A DNA stretch of 64,000 nucleotides from Mycolicibacterium goodii (lineage in GTDB: Bacteria > Actinomycetota > Actinomycetes > Mycobacteriales > Mycobacteriaceae): the NCBI RefSeq assembly GCF_022370755.2, contig NZ_CP092364.2, positions 3,968,001-4,032,000 of the forward strand, given 5' to 3'. A program made the translations under genes and the position numbers. A model generated the notes under the pieces. That model did no database searches. It was not told where the DNA came from and saw only the letters and a program-made list of their open reading frames with translations. Positions within the stretch are counted from its first letter, which is position 1; the number at the start of each line of letters is the position of its first letter. Shown one piece after another: positions 15,901 through 24,164 of the stretch.

Positions 15901-16823
15901 AGTATCTCCTCAAGACTTCCGGCATACTCCCGGCCGAGTGCGGGAGCCAGGATGCCGACGACGGCGTCGACCAGCGGATTCGCGAGGCCCTCGCGGTCGA
16001 CGGCCCGCTTCCAGGCGAGTGCGAGTTCGACCGTCCCGCCGTCGAGCAGGTCACGGAAAACCACGCCGTCGAGTGGCAACGCGCGCACCGACTCCGGGAC
16101 CACCGCGATTCCCAGATCGGCGGCGACGAGGGCAAGCAGGACCGCCGTCCCCGCGGCCGTGTGTTCGCGGTTCGGGACGAATCCCGCTCTGCGGCAACTA
16201 CGTAGCACCGCCTCGTTGACCGCCGAGTCCCGGCTGGCGTAACCGATGAACGGTTCGGTACGCAGGTCCGCCATCGACACGACAGGTTCGGCCGCCAGCC
16301 GATGATCGGCCGAGACCGCGAGCACCAGCGATTCGGTGTCGATGACGGTCATCTCGACCCCGTCGCCGACGGCAGGAGGCCGCAGCAGACCGAGATCGAG
16401 CGCCCCGGTCCGCAAGCTGTCACACTGGTCGGGCGTGAGCATGTCGGCGTGGATTTCCAGTGCCACGTCCGGCAATTCGCGCTTGACGATACGCGCGATC
16501 CGAGGCAGGTGGGAGAACGCCGCCGTGCCTGTCAGCCCCAGCCGCAAAAGTCCACCGCGACCACGAGCGATCCGTCGCACCCCGCGCTCGGCGTCGTCGA
16601 CACCTGCGAGGATCCGCATCGCTTCGGCCCGCAGGAACTCACCAGCCGGGGTCAGGGACACCTGGCGTGTGGTCCGGTGGAACAGCGTGACGTCGAGCTC
16701 GGTTTCCAGCTGGCGGATGGCGTAGGACAACGCGGGTTGGGCGACGTGCAGCTGCTCGGCGGCCTGTCCGAAATGGCAGGTGTCCGCCACGGCTACGAAA
16801 TAGCGAAGATGCCTGAGCTCCAC
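15897..16823 (-). CDS. LysR-family regulator of the cat/ben genes (CatR/BenM-like)
   Basis: A 308-residue LysR transcription factor. The N-terminal helix-turn-helix reads ELRHLRYFVAVADTCHFGQA and AQPALSYAIRQLETEL; the rest is the periplasmic-binding-like effector domain. It is the first gene of the catB-catA-catC transcript and divergent from benA across 252 bases, so it most likely senses muconate and/or benzoate and controls both directions. Having the regulator in front of and co-transcribed with catB differs from the Pseudomonas layout, where catR is divergent from catBCA. The effector is inferred from context. Confidence 0.88.
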   Translation of the reverse strand: MELRHLRYFVAVADTCHFGQAAEQLHVAQPALSYAIRQLETELDVTLFHRTTRQVSLTPAGEFLRAEAMRILAGVDDAERGVRRIARGRGGLLRLGLTGTAAFSHLPRIARIVKRELPDVALEIHADMLTPDQCDSLRTGALDLGLLRPPAVGDGVEMTVIDTESLVLAVSADHRLAAEPVVSMADLRTEPFIGYASRDSAVNEAVLRSCRRAGFVPNREHTAAGTAVLLALVAADLGIAVVPESVRALPLDGVVFRDLLDGGTVELALAWKRAVDREGLANPLVDAVVGILAPALGREYAGSLEEIL

Positions 16824-17075
16824 TGCGGGCCTCTCTCACGAGCAGAGCCGACCGGATGTGACGGTCGACACCGACGACGGTAGACCTGCCATAGATAGGT
16901 AACAAGGACATATTTTCGGCTTATTCATCGATGTGATTTATCAATGACTGCCGAGGCCGGGACTGGGAAAAGCCCTAGTGTGACTGCCGCCACGCATTGA
17001 GAAGCTGCTCGTCAGTGCTTGTGAACGCCAGTCGGCACTGACGGACCGCCGACCCGCAGCCAACCCGGAGGCAAC
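16824..17075. promoter_or_regulatory. Divergent control region for cat (left) and ben (right) operons
   Basis: 252 bases, with an AT-rich core at about 16,885-16,950 that contrasts with the GC-rich surroundings. It contains an ACCT...AGGT inverted repeat around CATAGAT (about 16,884-16,900) and an 8-bp palindrome CATCGATG near 16,927-16,934, both plausible for LysR-type binding. A ribosome binding site GGAGG lies at 17067-17071 before benA. No exact ATAC-N7-GTAT box was found. Confidence 0.5.
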
Positions 17076-18443
17076 ATGACCACAGTCCACCTCTCCCCGG
17101 ACCACCTGGAGAGCGTGCTGGCCGACGCGGTGATCGAGGATCCCGCGGCCGGCGTCTACCGCGCCAACCGTCGCATCTTCACCGACGCCGAGATCTTCGA
17201 GCTGGAGATGGAACACATCTTCGAAGGCAACTGGGTCTACCTCGCGCACGAGAGCCAGGTGCCGAACCCCGGTGACTACTTCACCACGTACATCGGGCGC
17301 CAGCCCGTGGTGATCACGCGGGACCGCGACGGCGACCTGCACTGCCTGATCAACGCGTGCGCACATCGCGGTGCCATGATCTGCCGACGCAAGACGGACA
17401 ACCGCACCACGCTCACGTGTCCATTCCACGGTTGGACGTTCCGCAACGACGGCACGCTGCTCAAGGTCAAGGATCCCGAGGGCGCCGGATACCCGGACAC
17501 GTTCAACTCCGACGGTTCTCACAACATGACGAAAGTCGCGCGCTTCGAAGGGTACCGGGGGTTCCTGTTCGGCAGCCTCAATGCGGATGTGCTGCCGCTC
17601 GCCGAGCATCTCGGCGACGCGACGACCGTGATCGACATGCTCGTCGACCAGTCACCCGACGGTCTCGAGGTGCTGCGAGGTGCGTCGACCTACACCTACG
17701 ACGGCAACTGGAAGGTGCAGGCCGAGAACGGCGCCGACGGCTATCACGTGACCGCGACCCACTGGAACTACGCCGCCACCACGGGTCGGCGCAGTTCCGG
17801 CGAATCCAAGAACGACACCAAGGCACTCGACGCGAGCGGTTGGGGCAAGTCCGGTGGTGGCTACTGGTCCTTCCCCCATGGGCATCTGTGCCTGTGGACA
17901 TGGGCCGCCAACCCGCAGGACCGTCCGTTGTGGAACCGGCTCGACGAGCTCAAGGCACGATTCGGCGAAGCCAAGGGCGAATTCATGGTCAAGGGATCGC
18001 GCAACCTGTGCCTTTACCCGAATGTCTATGTCATGGACCAGTTCTCGACACAGATCCGCCATTTCCGACCGATCGCCCCGGACAAGACCGAGGTCACCAT
18101 CTACTGCATCGCCCCCAGGGGCGAGAGCGCCGAGGCCAGGGCCCACCGGATCCGTCAGTACGAGGACTTCTTCAACGCCTCCGGCATGGCCACCCCGGAC
18201 GACCTCGAGGAGTTCCGGTCCTGCCAGCTCACCTTCCGCGCGCAGGCCGCGCCGTGGAACGACATGAGCCGCGGTGCCCAGCACTGGCTTTCCGGCCCCG
18301 ACCCCCTCGCGGAGTCGCTCGGAATGCACGGCATCGTGTCGGCAGGCATCCGCAACGAGGACGAGGGCCTGTACCCGGTGCAGCACGGGTACTGGCTGAA
18401 GACCATGCGTCGCGCCGTCAACTCGACACCATCGGAGCGCTGA
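17076..18443 (+). CDS. benA: Benzoate 1,2-dioxygenase large (alpha) subunit
   Basis: Catalytic subunit of the ring-hydroxylating dioxygenase that turns benzoate into the cis-diol 1,2-dihydroxycyclohexadiene-carboxylate. The 455-residue protein has the Rieske centre C95-x-H97...C115-x2-H118 (CAHRG and CPFHGW) and the mononuclear iron site with H224 and H229 in GYHVTATHW. The size and the SGPDPLAES segment fit the benzoate/toluate group. A good GGAGG precedes the ATG. It is followed after one base by benB. Toluate or anthranilate analogues cannot be excluded by sequence reading alone. Confidence 0.92.
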   Translation: MTTVHLSPDHLESVLADAVIEDPAAGVYRANRRIFTDAEIFELEMEHIFEGNWVYLAHESQVPNPGDYFTTYIGRQPVVITRDRDGDLHCLINACAHRGAMICRRKTDNRTTLTCPFHGWTFRNDGTLLKVKDPEGAGYPDTFNSDGSHNMTKVARFEGYRGFLFGSLNADVLPLAEHLGDATTVIDMLVDQSPDGLEVLRGASTYTYDGNWKVQAENGADGYHVTATHWNYAATTGRRSSGESKNDTKALDASGWGKSGGGYWSFPHGHLCLWTWAANPQDRPLWNRLDELKARFGEAKGEFMVKGSRNLCLYPNVYVMDQFSTQIRHFRPIAPDKTEVTIYCIAPRGESAEARAHRIRQYEDFFNASGMATPDDLEEFRSCQLTFRAQAAPWNDMSRGAQHWLSGPDPLAESLGMHGIVSAGIRNEDEGLYPVQHGYWLKTMRRAVNSTPSER

Positions 18444-18444
18444 C

Positions 18445-18960
18445 ATGACCACCACCGAGAAACCGACGAAGCTGATCACGCAGAACGCCATCGAGCAGTT
18501 CCTCTACCGCGAGGCGCGTTACCTCGACGACCGCGAGTTCGAGAAATGGCTGGAGTGCTACGCCGACGACGTCGTCTACTGGATGCCGTCATGGGCCGAC
18601 GACGACCGTCTCGTGGAAGACCCGCAACGCGACATCTCGCTGATCTACTACGCCAACAAGGGTGGCCTGGAGGACCGCGTGTTCCGCATCCGAACCGAAC
18701 GTTCCTCTGCCACTTCGCTACCCGAACCTCGCACGAGCCACAACATCAGCAACGTCGAGGTCATCGAACGGCGCGGTGATCTGGTGGACGTCCGGTTCAA
18801 CTGGCACACCATGTACTTCCGTTACAAGACGGTCGACCCGTACTACGGCACTTCCTTCTACACGATCGACTTCGCCGGTGAACAACCACTGATCCGACGC
18901 AAGACGGTCGTGCTCAAGAACGACTACATCCACCACGTGGTGGACGTCTACCACTTCTAG
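18445..18960 (+). CDS. benB: Benzoate 1,2-dioxygenase small (beta) subunit
   Basis: Structural beta subunit of the alpha3beta3 dioxygenase, 171 residues with the NTF2-like fold. Typical features are EQFLYREARYLDDREFEKWLE, a DDVVYWMPSW strand and the C-terminal RRKTVVLKNDYI. The ATG at 18445 overlaps the TGA of benA, and seven bases separate it from benC. Confidence 0.92.
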   Translation: MTTTEKPTKLITQNAIEQFLYREARYLDDREFEKWLECYADDVVYWMPSWADDDRLVEDPQRDISLIYYANKGGLEDRVFRIRTERSSATSLPEPRTSHNISNVEVIERRGDLVDVRFNWHTMYFRYKTVDPYYGTSFYTIDFAGEQPLIRRKTVVLKNDYIHHVVDVYHF

Positions 18961-18967
18961 GGCCACC

Positions 18968-21697
18968 GTGACCGTGATGATCGACAGAACCCAACAGGCC
19001 GACGCAAGTCCACTGGGCAGCGAAACCTACTCGATCGCCTTGTCTTTCGAAGACGGCGTCACCCGATTCATCACCTGCCGTGCCGACCAGACCGTGGCCG
19101 ACGCCTCCTATCGACAGCGCATCAACATCCCGCTGGACTGCCGCGACGGCGCCTGCGGAACCTGCAAAGCGCTGTGCGAATCCGGCAGCTACGACGGCGG
19201 CACGTACATCGACGACGCGCTTGCGCCCGACGAGGCCGAGCGTGGATACGTCCTGCCGTGCAGCATGAAACCGCGCTCGGATCTGGTACTACAGATCGCG
19301 GGCACGTCCGACGTCGCCAAGACACAGGCCACCAGGTACACCGGCACCGTCGTCGAACTGAGCCGGCTGTCGCCCACCACGGTCCGGTTCACCGTCGAGA
19401 TCCCCAACCGGAGCGATCTGGCGTTCCTGCCAGGGCAGTACGTCAACGTCACGGTGCCGGGCACCGACATCGCCCGCTCGTACTCGTTCGCCAACGCACC
19501 CGACGAAGCGCTGCTGAGCTTTCTCGTGAAGCTGGTTCCGGGCGGGGTGATGTCGGAGTACCTGTCCCGGCGCGCGGCCGTCGGTGACACCGTCGGCTTC
19601 ACCGGCCCGCACGGATCGTTCTTCCTGCGTGAGGCCGAGCGCCCTATTTTGCTGCTGGCGGGCGGCACCGGCCTGGCGCCGGTGCTGTCGATGCTGGGCA
19701 AGCTGAGTTCCGACGGCAGCACCCGCACGGCACACCTGATCTACGGCGTGAGCTCCGACGCGGATCTGGTCGAAGTGGACCGTATCGCCGAATTCGGCTC
19801 GCAACTCCCCGGATTCACGTGGGACCACTGTGTGTCGGATCCGGCGAGCACCGCGGCCAACAAGGTGCGCATACCCGAGCTGATCGACCCCGGGCACCTC
19901 TACGACGGTGACGTGGCCGTCTACCTGTGCGGTCCACCGCCCATGGTCGAGGCGGTCCGCGCGCACCTGGCCGAATCCGGGATCACACCGACCGGTTTCT
20001 ACTTCGAGAAGTTCGGGCTCACCCGTCCCGCAACTCCCGCGGCACCCCCTGCTGGGTCGCAGATTCGGACCGCGCAGTCCGAGGAGTTGCTGGTGGCGCC
20101 CGACGCGCGCATGGTCGGCGGCCAGACCATACCGTCGAGCATCACCGCTGTCCCATTGCCGGACGCGGTGCGCGATGCCGAGGATCCCGAAACCGCGCGC
20201 CGGATCATCGGTCAGCTGATCGCACCCGCATCACCGGGTGTCCCCTCTGCGCTCGACGAGGACGGCGGCGCGCTGCTGCCTTCATGCGCTCGTCTGCTCG
20301 CGGGCCAGGAGGTGTTCACGGCCGACGCCTTCTCACCCGTACGCGAGTCCGAGCCGGATCCCGCACCCGCGCCGATTCCGTCGGATCCGGTGTCGCCGGA
20401 CGGGTACCAGATCGGCGAGGAGCACCCCGAACTCCACGAGTCCGACGCCCTGTTCGAGAACCGTCAGGCGCTTGAACTCGGTGCGCTGGAGCTCACGATC
20501 GGACGGCTCAGCACCGCGCAATTGGCCGGTTACCGCCTGCTCGCCGAGTCGACGCTGCCGTATGTGGACGGTGACCGGTTCATCGATGCGGTCCGGTACA
20601 CCGAGACCAACGCGGCATTCCACGACCACTTGTTCACCCTGACCCGCAACGAGCATCTGCTGCAGGCCTATCAGGCGCTCGACGTCAAAGGCCGCATGAG
20701 CGAGGTGCTGCGTCACGCTACCTGGTGTCACCCGCTGTGCGCACAGGACCATGTGCGGATCGTCGAGGCGTTCGAGGCCAACGATCGCACCGCGGCCCGA
20801 ACCCTGATCATGGCACATGCGGAATGCTCCAAGCAGACCATGCGTCGTGCGCTCGAAGATCAGGAGCGGGCCCAACGTGAAAGAGCCTCCGCAGAACGCA
20901 GACCCAGGTTCATCTCCCCCGGCCGGTTCGCAGGCAAGGTTGTCGTGGTGACCGGGGCCGCCCAGGGCATCGGCGCGCACACCGCGCGGCGCATCAACGC
21001 CGAGGGTGGCCGGGTGGTTCTGGTCGACCGGGCCGATCTGGTCCACGAACTGGCCGGCGAATTGACGACCACCGGACCGGCACCCCTGGCGGTCACCGCC
21101 GACCTTGAGAACGCCGAGGGCGCCGAAACGGTTGTCCGACAGGCGATCGGTGAACTCGGACGCATCGACGTGCTGATCAACAACGTGGGCGGGGCGATCA
21201 ACTTCAAACCGTTCACGCAGTTCACGGCCGACGAAATCCACGCCGAGATCACCCGATCCCTGATGACCACGCTGTACTGCTGTCGCGCAGCCCTGCCCGC
21301 GATGGTGGAGCGGGGGCACGGCGTGATCGTGAACGTGTCCTCGGCGGCGACCCGTGGCATCCACCGGATCCCGTACTCCGCGGCGAAAGGGGGTATCAAT
21401 GCGATCACCGCATCGCTGGCGATGGAGTACGCCGACTACGGGATCCGGGTGGTGGCGACCGCGCCGGGCGGCACCGATGCTCCGCCCCGGCGCATCGGTC
21501 GCGGCACCCCCGTGCCGGTCGACGACACCGAACGCGGTTGGTTCCAGGCCCACATCGACCAGACCCTCGCGTCGTCGCTGATGCACCGGTACGGAACCCT
21601 CGACGAGCAGAGCGCCGCGATCTGTTTCCTGGCCTCCGACGAGGCGTCCTACATCACCGGCAGCGTTCTGCCGGTGGCCGGTGGCGACCTCGGCTGA
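18968..21697 (+). CDS. benC: Fusion of benzoate dioxygenase reductase (BenC), an FCD sensor domain and cis-diol dehydrogenase (BenD)
   Basis: One 909-residue frame with three parts. Residues 1-350 are BenC: a plant-type [2Fe-2S] ferredoxin with cysteines 58, 63, 66 and 98, then an FAD domain with RSYSFANAP and an NAD domain with GGTGLAPVLSML and CGPPPMV. Residues about 353-495 are a Pro/Asp-rich linker. Residues about 496-635 match the FCD ligand-binding domain of GntR regulators (TNAAFHDHLF, QDHVRIVEAFEANDRTAAR, MAHAECSKQTM), with no winged-helix before it. Residues about 656-905 are a short-chain dehydrogenase with VTGAAQGIGAHTA and YSAAKGG, the BenD function that oxidises the diol to catechol. 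Frame is continuous through both joints and codon use is uniform, so the fusion looks real. benA-benB-benC(D) would complete benzoate to catechol. Confidence 0.88.
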   Translation: MTVMIDRTQQADASPLGSETYSIALSFEDGVTRFITCRADQTVADASYRQRINIPLDCRDGACGTCKALCESGSYDGGTYIDDALAPDEAERGYVLPCSMKPRSDLVLQIAGTSDVAKTQATRYTGTVVELSRLSPTTVRFTVEIPNRSDLAFLPGQYVNVTVPGTDIARSYSFANAPDEALLSFLVKLVPGGVMSEYLSRRAAVGDTVGFTGPHGSFFLREAERPILLLAGGTGLAPVLSMLGKLSSDGSTRTAHLIYGVSSDADLVEVDRIAEFGSQLPGFTWDHCVSDPASTAANKVRIPELIDPGHLYDGDVAVYLCGPPPMVEAVRAHLAESGITPTGFYFEKFGLTRPATPAAPPAGSQIRTAQSEELLVAPDARMVGGQTIPSSITAVPLPDAVRDAEDPETARRIIGQLIAPASPGVPSALDEDGGALLPSCARLLAGQEVFTADAFSPVRESEPDPAPAPIPSDPVSPDGYQIGEEHPELHESDALFENRQALELGALELTIGRLSTAQLAGYRLLAESTLPYVDGDRFIDAVRYTETNAAFHDHLFTLTRNEHLLQAYQALDVKGRMSEVLRHATWCHPLCAQDHVRIVEAFEANDRTAARTLIMAHAECSKQTMRRALEDQERAQRERASAERRPRFISPGRFAGKVVVVTGAAQGIGAHTARRINAEGGRVVLVDRADLVHELAGELTTTGPAPLAVTADLENAEGAETVVRQAIGELGRIDVLINNVGGAINFKPFTQFTADEIHAEITRSLMTTLYCCRAALPAMVERGHGVIVNVSSAATRGIHRIPYSAAKGGINAITASLAMEYADYGIRVVATAPGGTDAPPRRIGRGTPVPVDDTERGWFQAHIDQTLASSLMHRYGTLDEQSAAICFLASDEASYITGSVLPVAGGDLG

Positions 21698-21851
21698 GCA
21701 CGAGTGTCCGCCCCACGGCCACATGATCGTCTGGGACACCTCCCGCGCGCCTGGCGTTTCCCTTCAGGAAATCTGTCAGTGTCGTAATCCGTGATTTACA
21801 CGTCCGCCGAATCCGCGTTGCATGGTCTCGACGCGCAGAAAGGCGGTTGAC

Positions 21852-22964
21852 ATGACGATCAGCGTGGCAGAGCGCGCGGAGCTTGCCGCCGCGGTCCGGC
21901 ATCTGCTGCACGACGAATGCACCGAGCAGCACGTGCGGGAGACGATCAGCGGCGACGAGGGCTATGACCCTGAGCTGTGGCGCAAGCTCGCCGCTCAGGG
22001 GGTCACCGGGCTGCTGATCGACCCCGCGTACGGCGGTGTCGGTCTGGGCGCCCTCGAACTCGAGGCCGTCGCCGAGGAGACCGGCGCGGCCCTGCTGCCC
22101 GCACCGTTCATCGGCAGCGCTGTGCTGGCGACGGCTCTCATCGACGAAGCGGGCACCGACGAGGACAAACAGCTCCTGCTGCCGGGCCTGGCCGCAGGCA
22201 CCTCGATCGCGACGGTCGCGCTGACCGGGGCACGTGGCACCTGGGCGCAGGAAGGCGTCGCGGTCCGCGCCAGAGGCGGCGACGCAGGCGCTCACACGCT
22301 GAGCGGCAACGCGCACTACGTCCTGAGCGGCCAGGTCGCCGACGTCATCCTGGTGGTGGCACGCACGGACGGGGGCGGGGGCATCGGGATCTTCCAGGTC
22401 GACCCGGACGCCCTCGGTCTGGTGCGCACCGCGGCGGAGGTTTTCGATCCTTCGGTCCGGTTCTCGACGTTCACGTTCGACAACACCCCGGCGCGACGTC
22501 TGGGCACCGCAGGCTGGGAGGCGGTGAGCCACGCGCTGGACCTCGGGGTGATCGCGCTGGCCGGTGAGCAGGTCGGCGGCGCCCGCCGCATCTTCGACAC
22601 CACGGTCGAGTACCTCAAGACCCGCATCCAGTTCGGCCGCGCCATCGGCAGCTTCCAGGCGCTCAAGCACATGGCAGCCGACCTGCTGATCCAGGTGGAA
22701 TCGGCGACCTCGGCCGCGCAGCACGCCGCCGCCGAGAAGGCCGCGGGCAGCGATGACGCCGCGGGCGCGATCGCGCTGGCCGGTTTCTTCTGCGCCGAGA
22801 CGTACAACACGACGGCCATGCAGGCCATCCAGATGCACGGCGGCATCGGCTTCACCTGGGAACATCCGGCGCATCTTTTCGTGCGCCGGGCCCGCACCGG
22901 CCTGCAACTGTTCGGCAGCTCGAGCCGGCACCGCGAGCGTTACCTCACCGCGAAAGGCGCCTGA
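21852..22964 (+). CDS. Acyl-CoA dehydrogenase (first of a pair)
   Basis: A 370-residue FAD acyl-CoA dehydrogenase. The N-terminal helical domain contains LLIDPAYGGVGLGALELEAV, the middle strand domain is short, and the C-terminal domain has RIQFGRAIGSFQALKH and MQMHGGIGFTWEHPAHLF, where the glutamate of WEHP is at the usual catalytic position. It lies one base before a second dehydrogenase gene; paired FadE genes in actinobacteria commonly form alpha2beta2 enzymes for ring or side-chain acids. ATG 21852 is preceded by AAAGGCGG. The substrate is unknown, probably an aromatic- or alicyclic-derived acyl-CoA given the neighbours. Confidence 0.85.
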   Translation: MTISVAERAELAAAVRHLLHDECTEQHVRETISGDEGYDPELWRKLAAQGVTGLLIDPAYGGVGLGALELEAVAEETGAALLPAPFIGSAVLATALIDEAGTDEDKQLLLPGLAAGTSIATVALTGARGTWAQEGVAVRARGGDAGAHTLSGNAHYVLSGQVADVILVVARTDGGGGIGIFQVDPDALGLVRTAAEVFDPSVRFSTFTFDNTPARRLGTAGWEAVSHALDLGVIALAGEQVGGARRIFDTTVEYLKTRIQFGRAIGSFQALKHMAADLLIQVESATSAAQHAAAEKAAGSDDAAGAIALAGFFCAETYNTTAMQAIQMHGGIGFTWEHPAHLFVRRARTGLQLFGSSSRHRERYLTAKGA

Positions 22965-22965
22965 T

Positions 22966-24159
22966 ATGACCGACGAACTGCCAAGCCCCGAGGAATTGGC
23001 TGCCGAGGTGCGGCAGTGGCTCACCCACAACTGGAAAGGGCTGCCTGCGCAGTCCGATCCCTGGGTCAGCACCCCGGAACGAGTCGCGTGGCTGGAGAAG
23101 ACCGTCGATGCCGGCTACGCCGTGCCGACCTACCCGAAGCAGTGGTGGGGACGCGGGTACCCGCACAAGCTCGCCTCGGTGATCGAGAAGGAGTTCCGGG
23201 CCGTGCGGGCTCCGGGTTCACGCCTGGACAAGTACAGCATCCCGGCCAACACCATCCTGATGTTCGGCAACGAGACCATCAAGCGCGACCTGCTGCGCGA
23301 GTTCCTCACCGAGCGCTCACGCACGTGCCTGCTCTACAGCGAACCGGGCGCGGGCTCGGATCTGGCGAGCGTGCGGACGACCGCGGCGCGTGACGGCAAC
23401 GACTGGGTGATCAACGGGCAGAAGGTGTGGACCTCGGGTGCCGCGACGAGTGAGTACGCGCTGCTGATCGCCCGCACCGACTGGGACGTGCCCAAGCACA
23501 AGGGCCTGAGCTTCTTCGTGATCCCGATGAAACAGGCCGGCATCGAGGTCCGTCCCCTCGTGCAGATCACCGGTGAGTCGCATTTCAACGAGGTGTTCGT
23601 CACCGGTGCGCGCGTGTCCGACGAGTACCTCGTCGGTGGCGAGGGCAACGGGTGGCGGGTGCTGCAGACCGCCCTGGCCTACGAACGCTCGATCATGGGT
23701 GACAGCGGACGCGGATCGCGCAACAAGTCCAAGGCCGACGACATCGTCGGCCTCGCCCGCGAACACGGACGTCTCGACGATCCGGCGATCCGCAAGGAGC
23801 TGGCGAACGTACTGGCGCTGCGCGAGCTCAACCGCCTCAACAACGCCCGCGCGAAAGCCTCTGCCGGGCAAGGCACGTCGAGCTCGATCATGTCGCTCGG
23901 CAAGCTCGCGATGTCGAACATCCTGCACGCCGAGGCGCGACTGAAAACGGAGATCATCGGTGCCGAAGCACTTTTGGCCGGTCGGGAGAACCCGGAGGCC
24001 GATGACATCAACTTCCTGACCCTCAACGCGTTCTTCACCTCGATCGGCGGAGGCACGGATCAGGTGCAGCGCAACATCATCGGCGAACGCGTCCTGGGCC
24101 TGCCGAAGGAGCCCGAGGTGGACCGGGACATCCCGTTCCGCGAGGCACGCCGGAGCTGA
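22966..24159 (+). CDS. Acyl-CoA dehydrogenase (second of a pair)
   Basis: A 397-residue acyl-CoA dehydrogenase of the type that pairs with a shorter FadE. It shows PTYPKQWWGRGYP early on, the FAD-binding LLYSEPGAGSDLASV and NGQKVWTSGA, and the C-terminal GGTDQVQRNIIGERVLGLP. It is separated from the previous dehydrogenase by one base and from the CoA-transferase gene by five, so the three are a single operon. The acid activated by the CoA-transferase is the natural substrate candidate. Length and the C-terminal signature fit FadE proteins of steroid and alicyclic acid breakdown, but this is inference. Confidence 0.85.
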   Translation: MTDELPSPEELAAEVRQWLTHNWKGLPAQSDPWVSTPERVAWLEKTVDAGYAVPTYPKQWWGRGYPHKLASVIEKEFRAVRAPGSRLDKYSIPANTILMFGNETIKRDLLREFLTERSRTCLLYSEPGAGSDLASVRTTAARDGNDWVINGQKVWTSGAATSEYALLIARTDWDVPKHKGLSFFVIPMKQAGIEVRPLVQITGESHFNEVFVTGARVSDEYLVGGEGNGWRVLQTALAYERSIMGDSGRGSRNKSKADDIVGLAREHGRLDDPAIRKELANVLALRELNRLNNARAKASAGQGTSSSIMSLGKLAMSNILHAEARLKTEIIGAEALLAGRENPEADDINFLTLNAFFTSIGGGTDQVQRNIIGERVLGLPKEPEVDRDIPFREARRS

Positions 24160-24164
24160 CGGAC

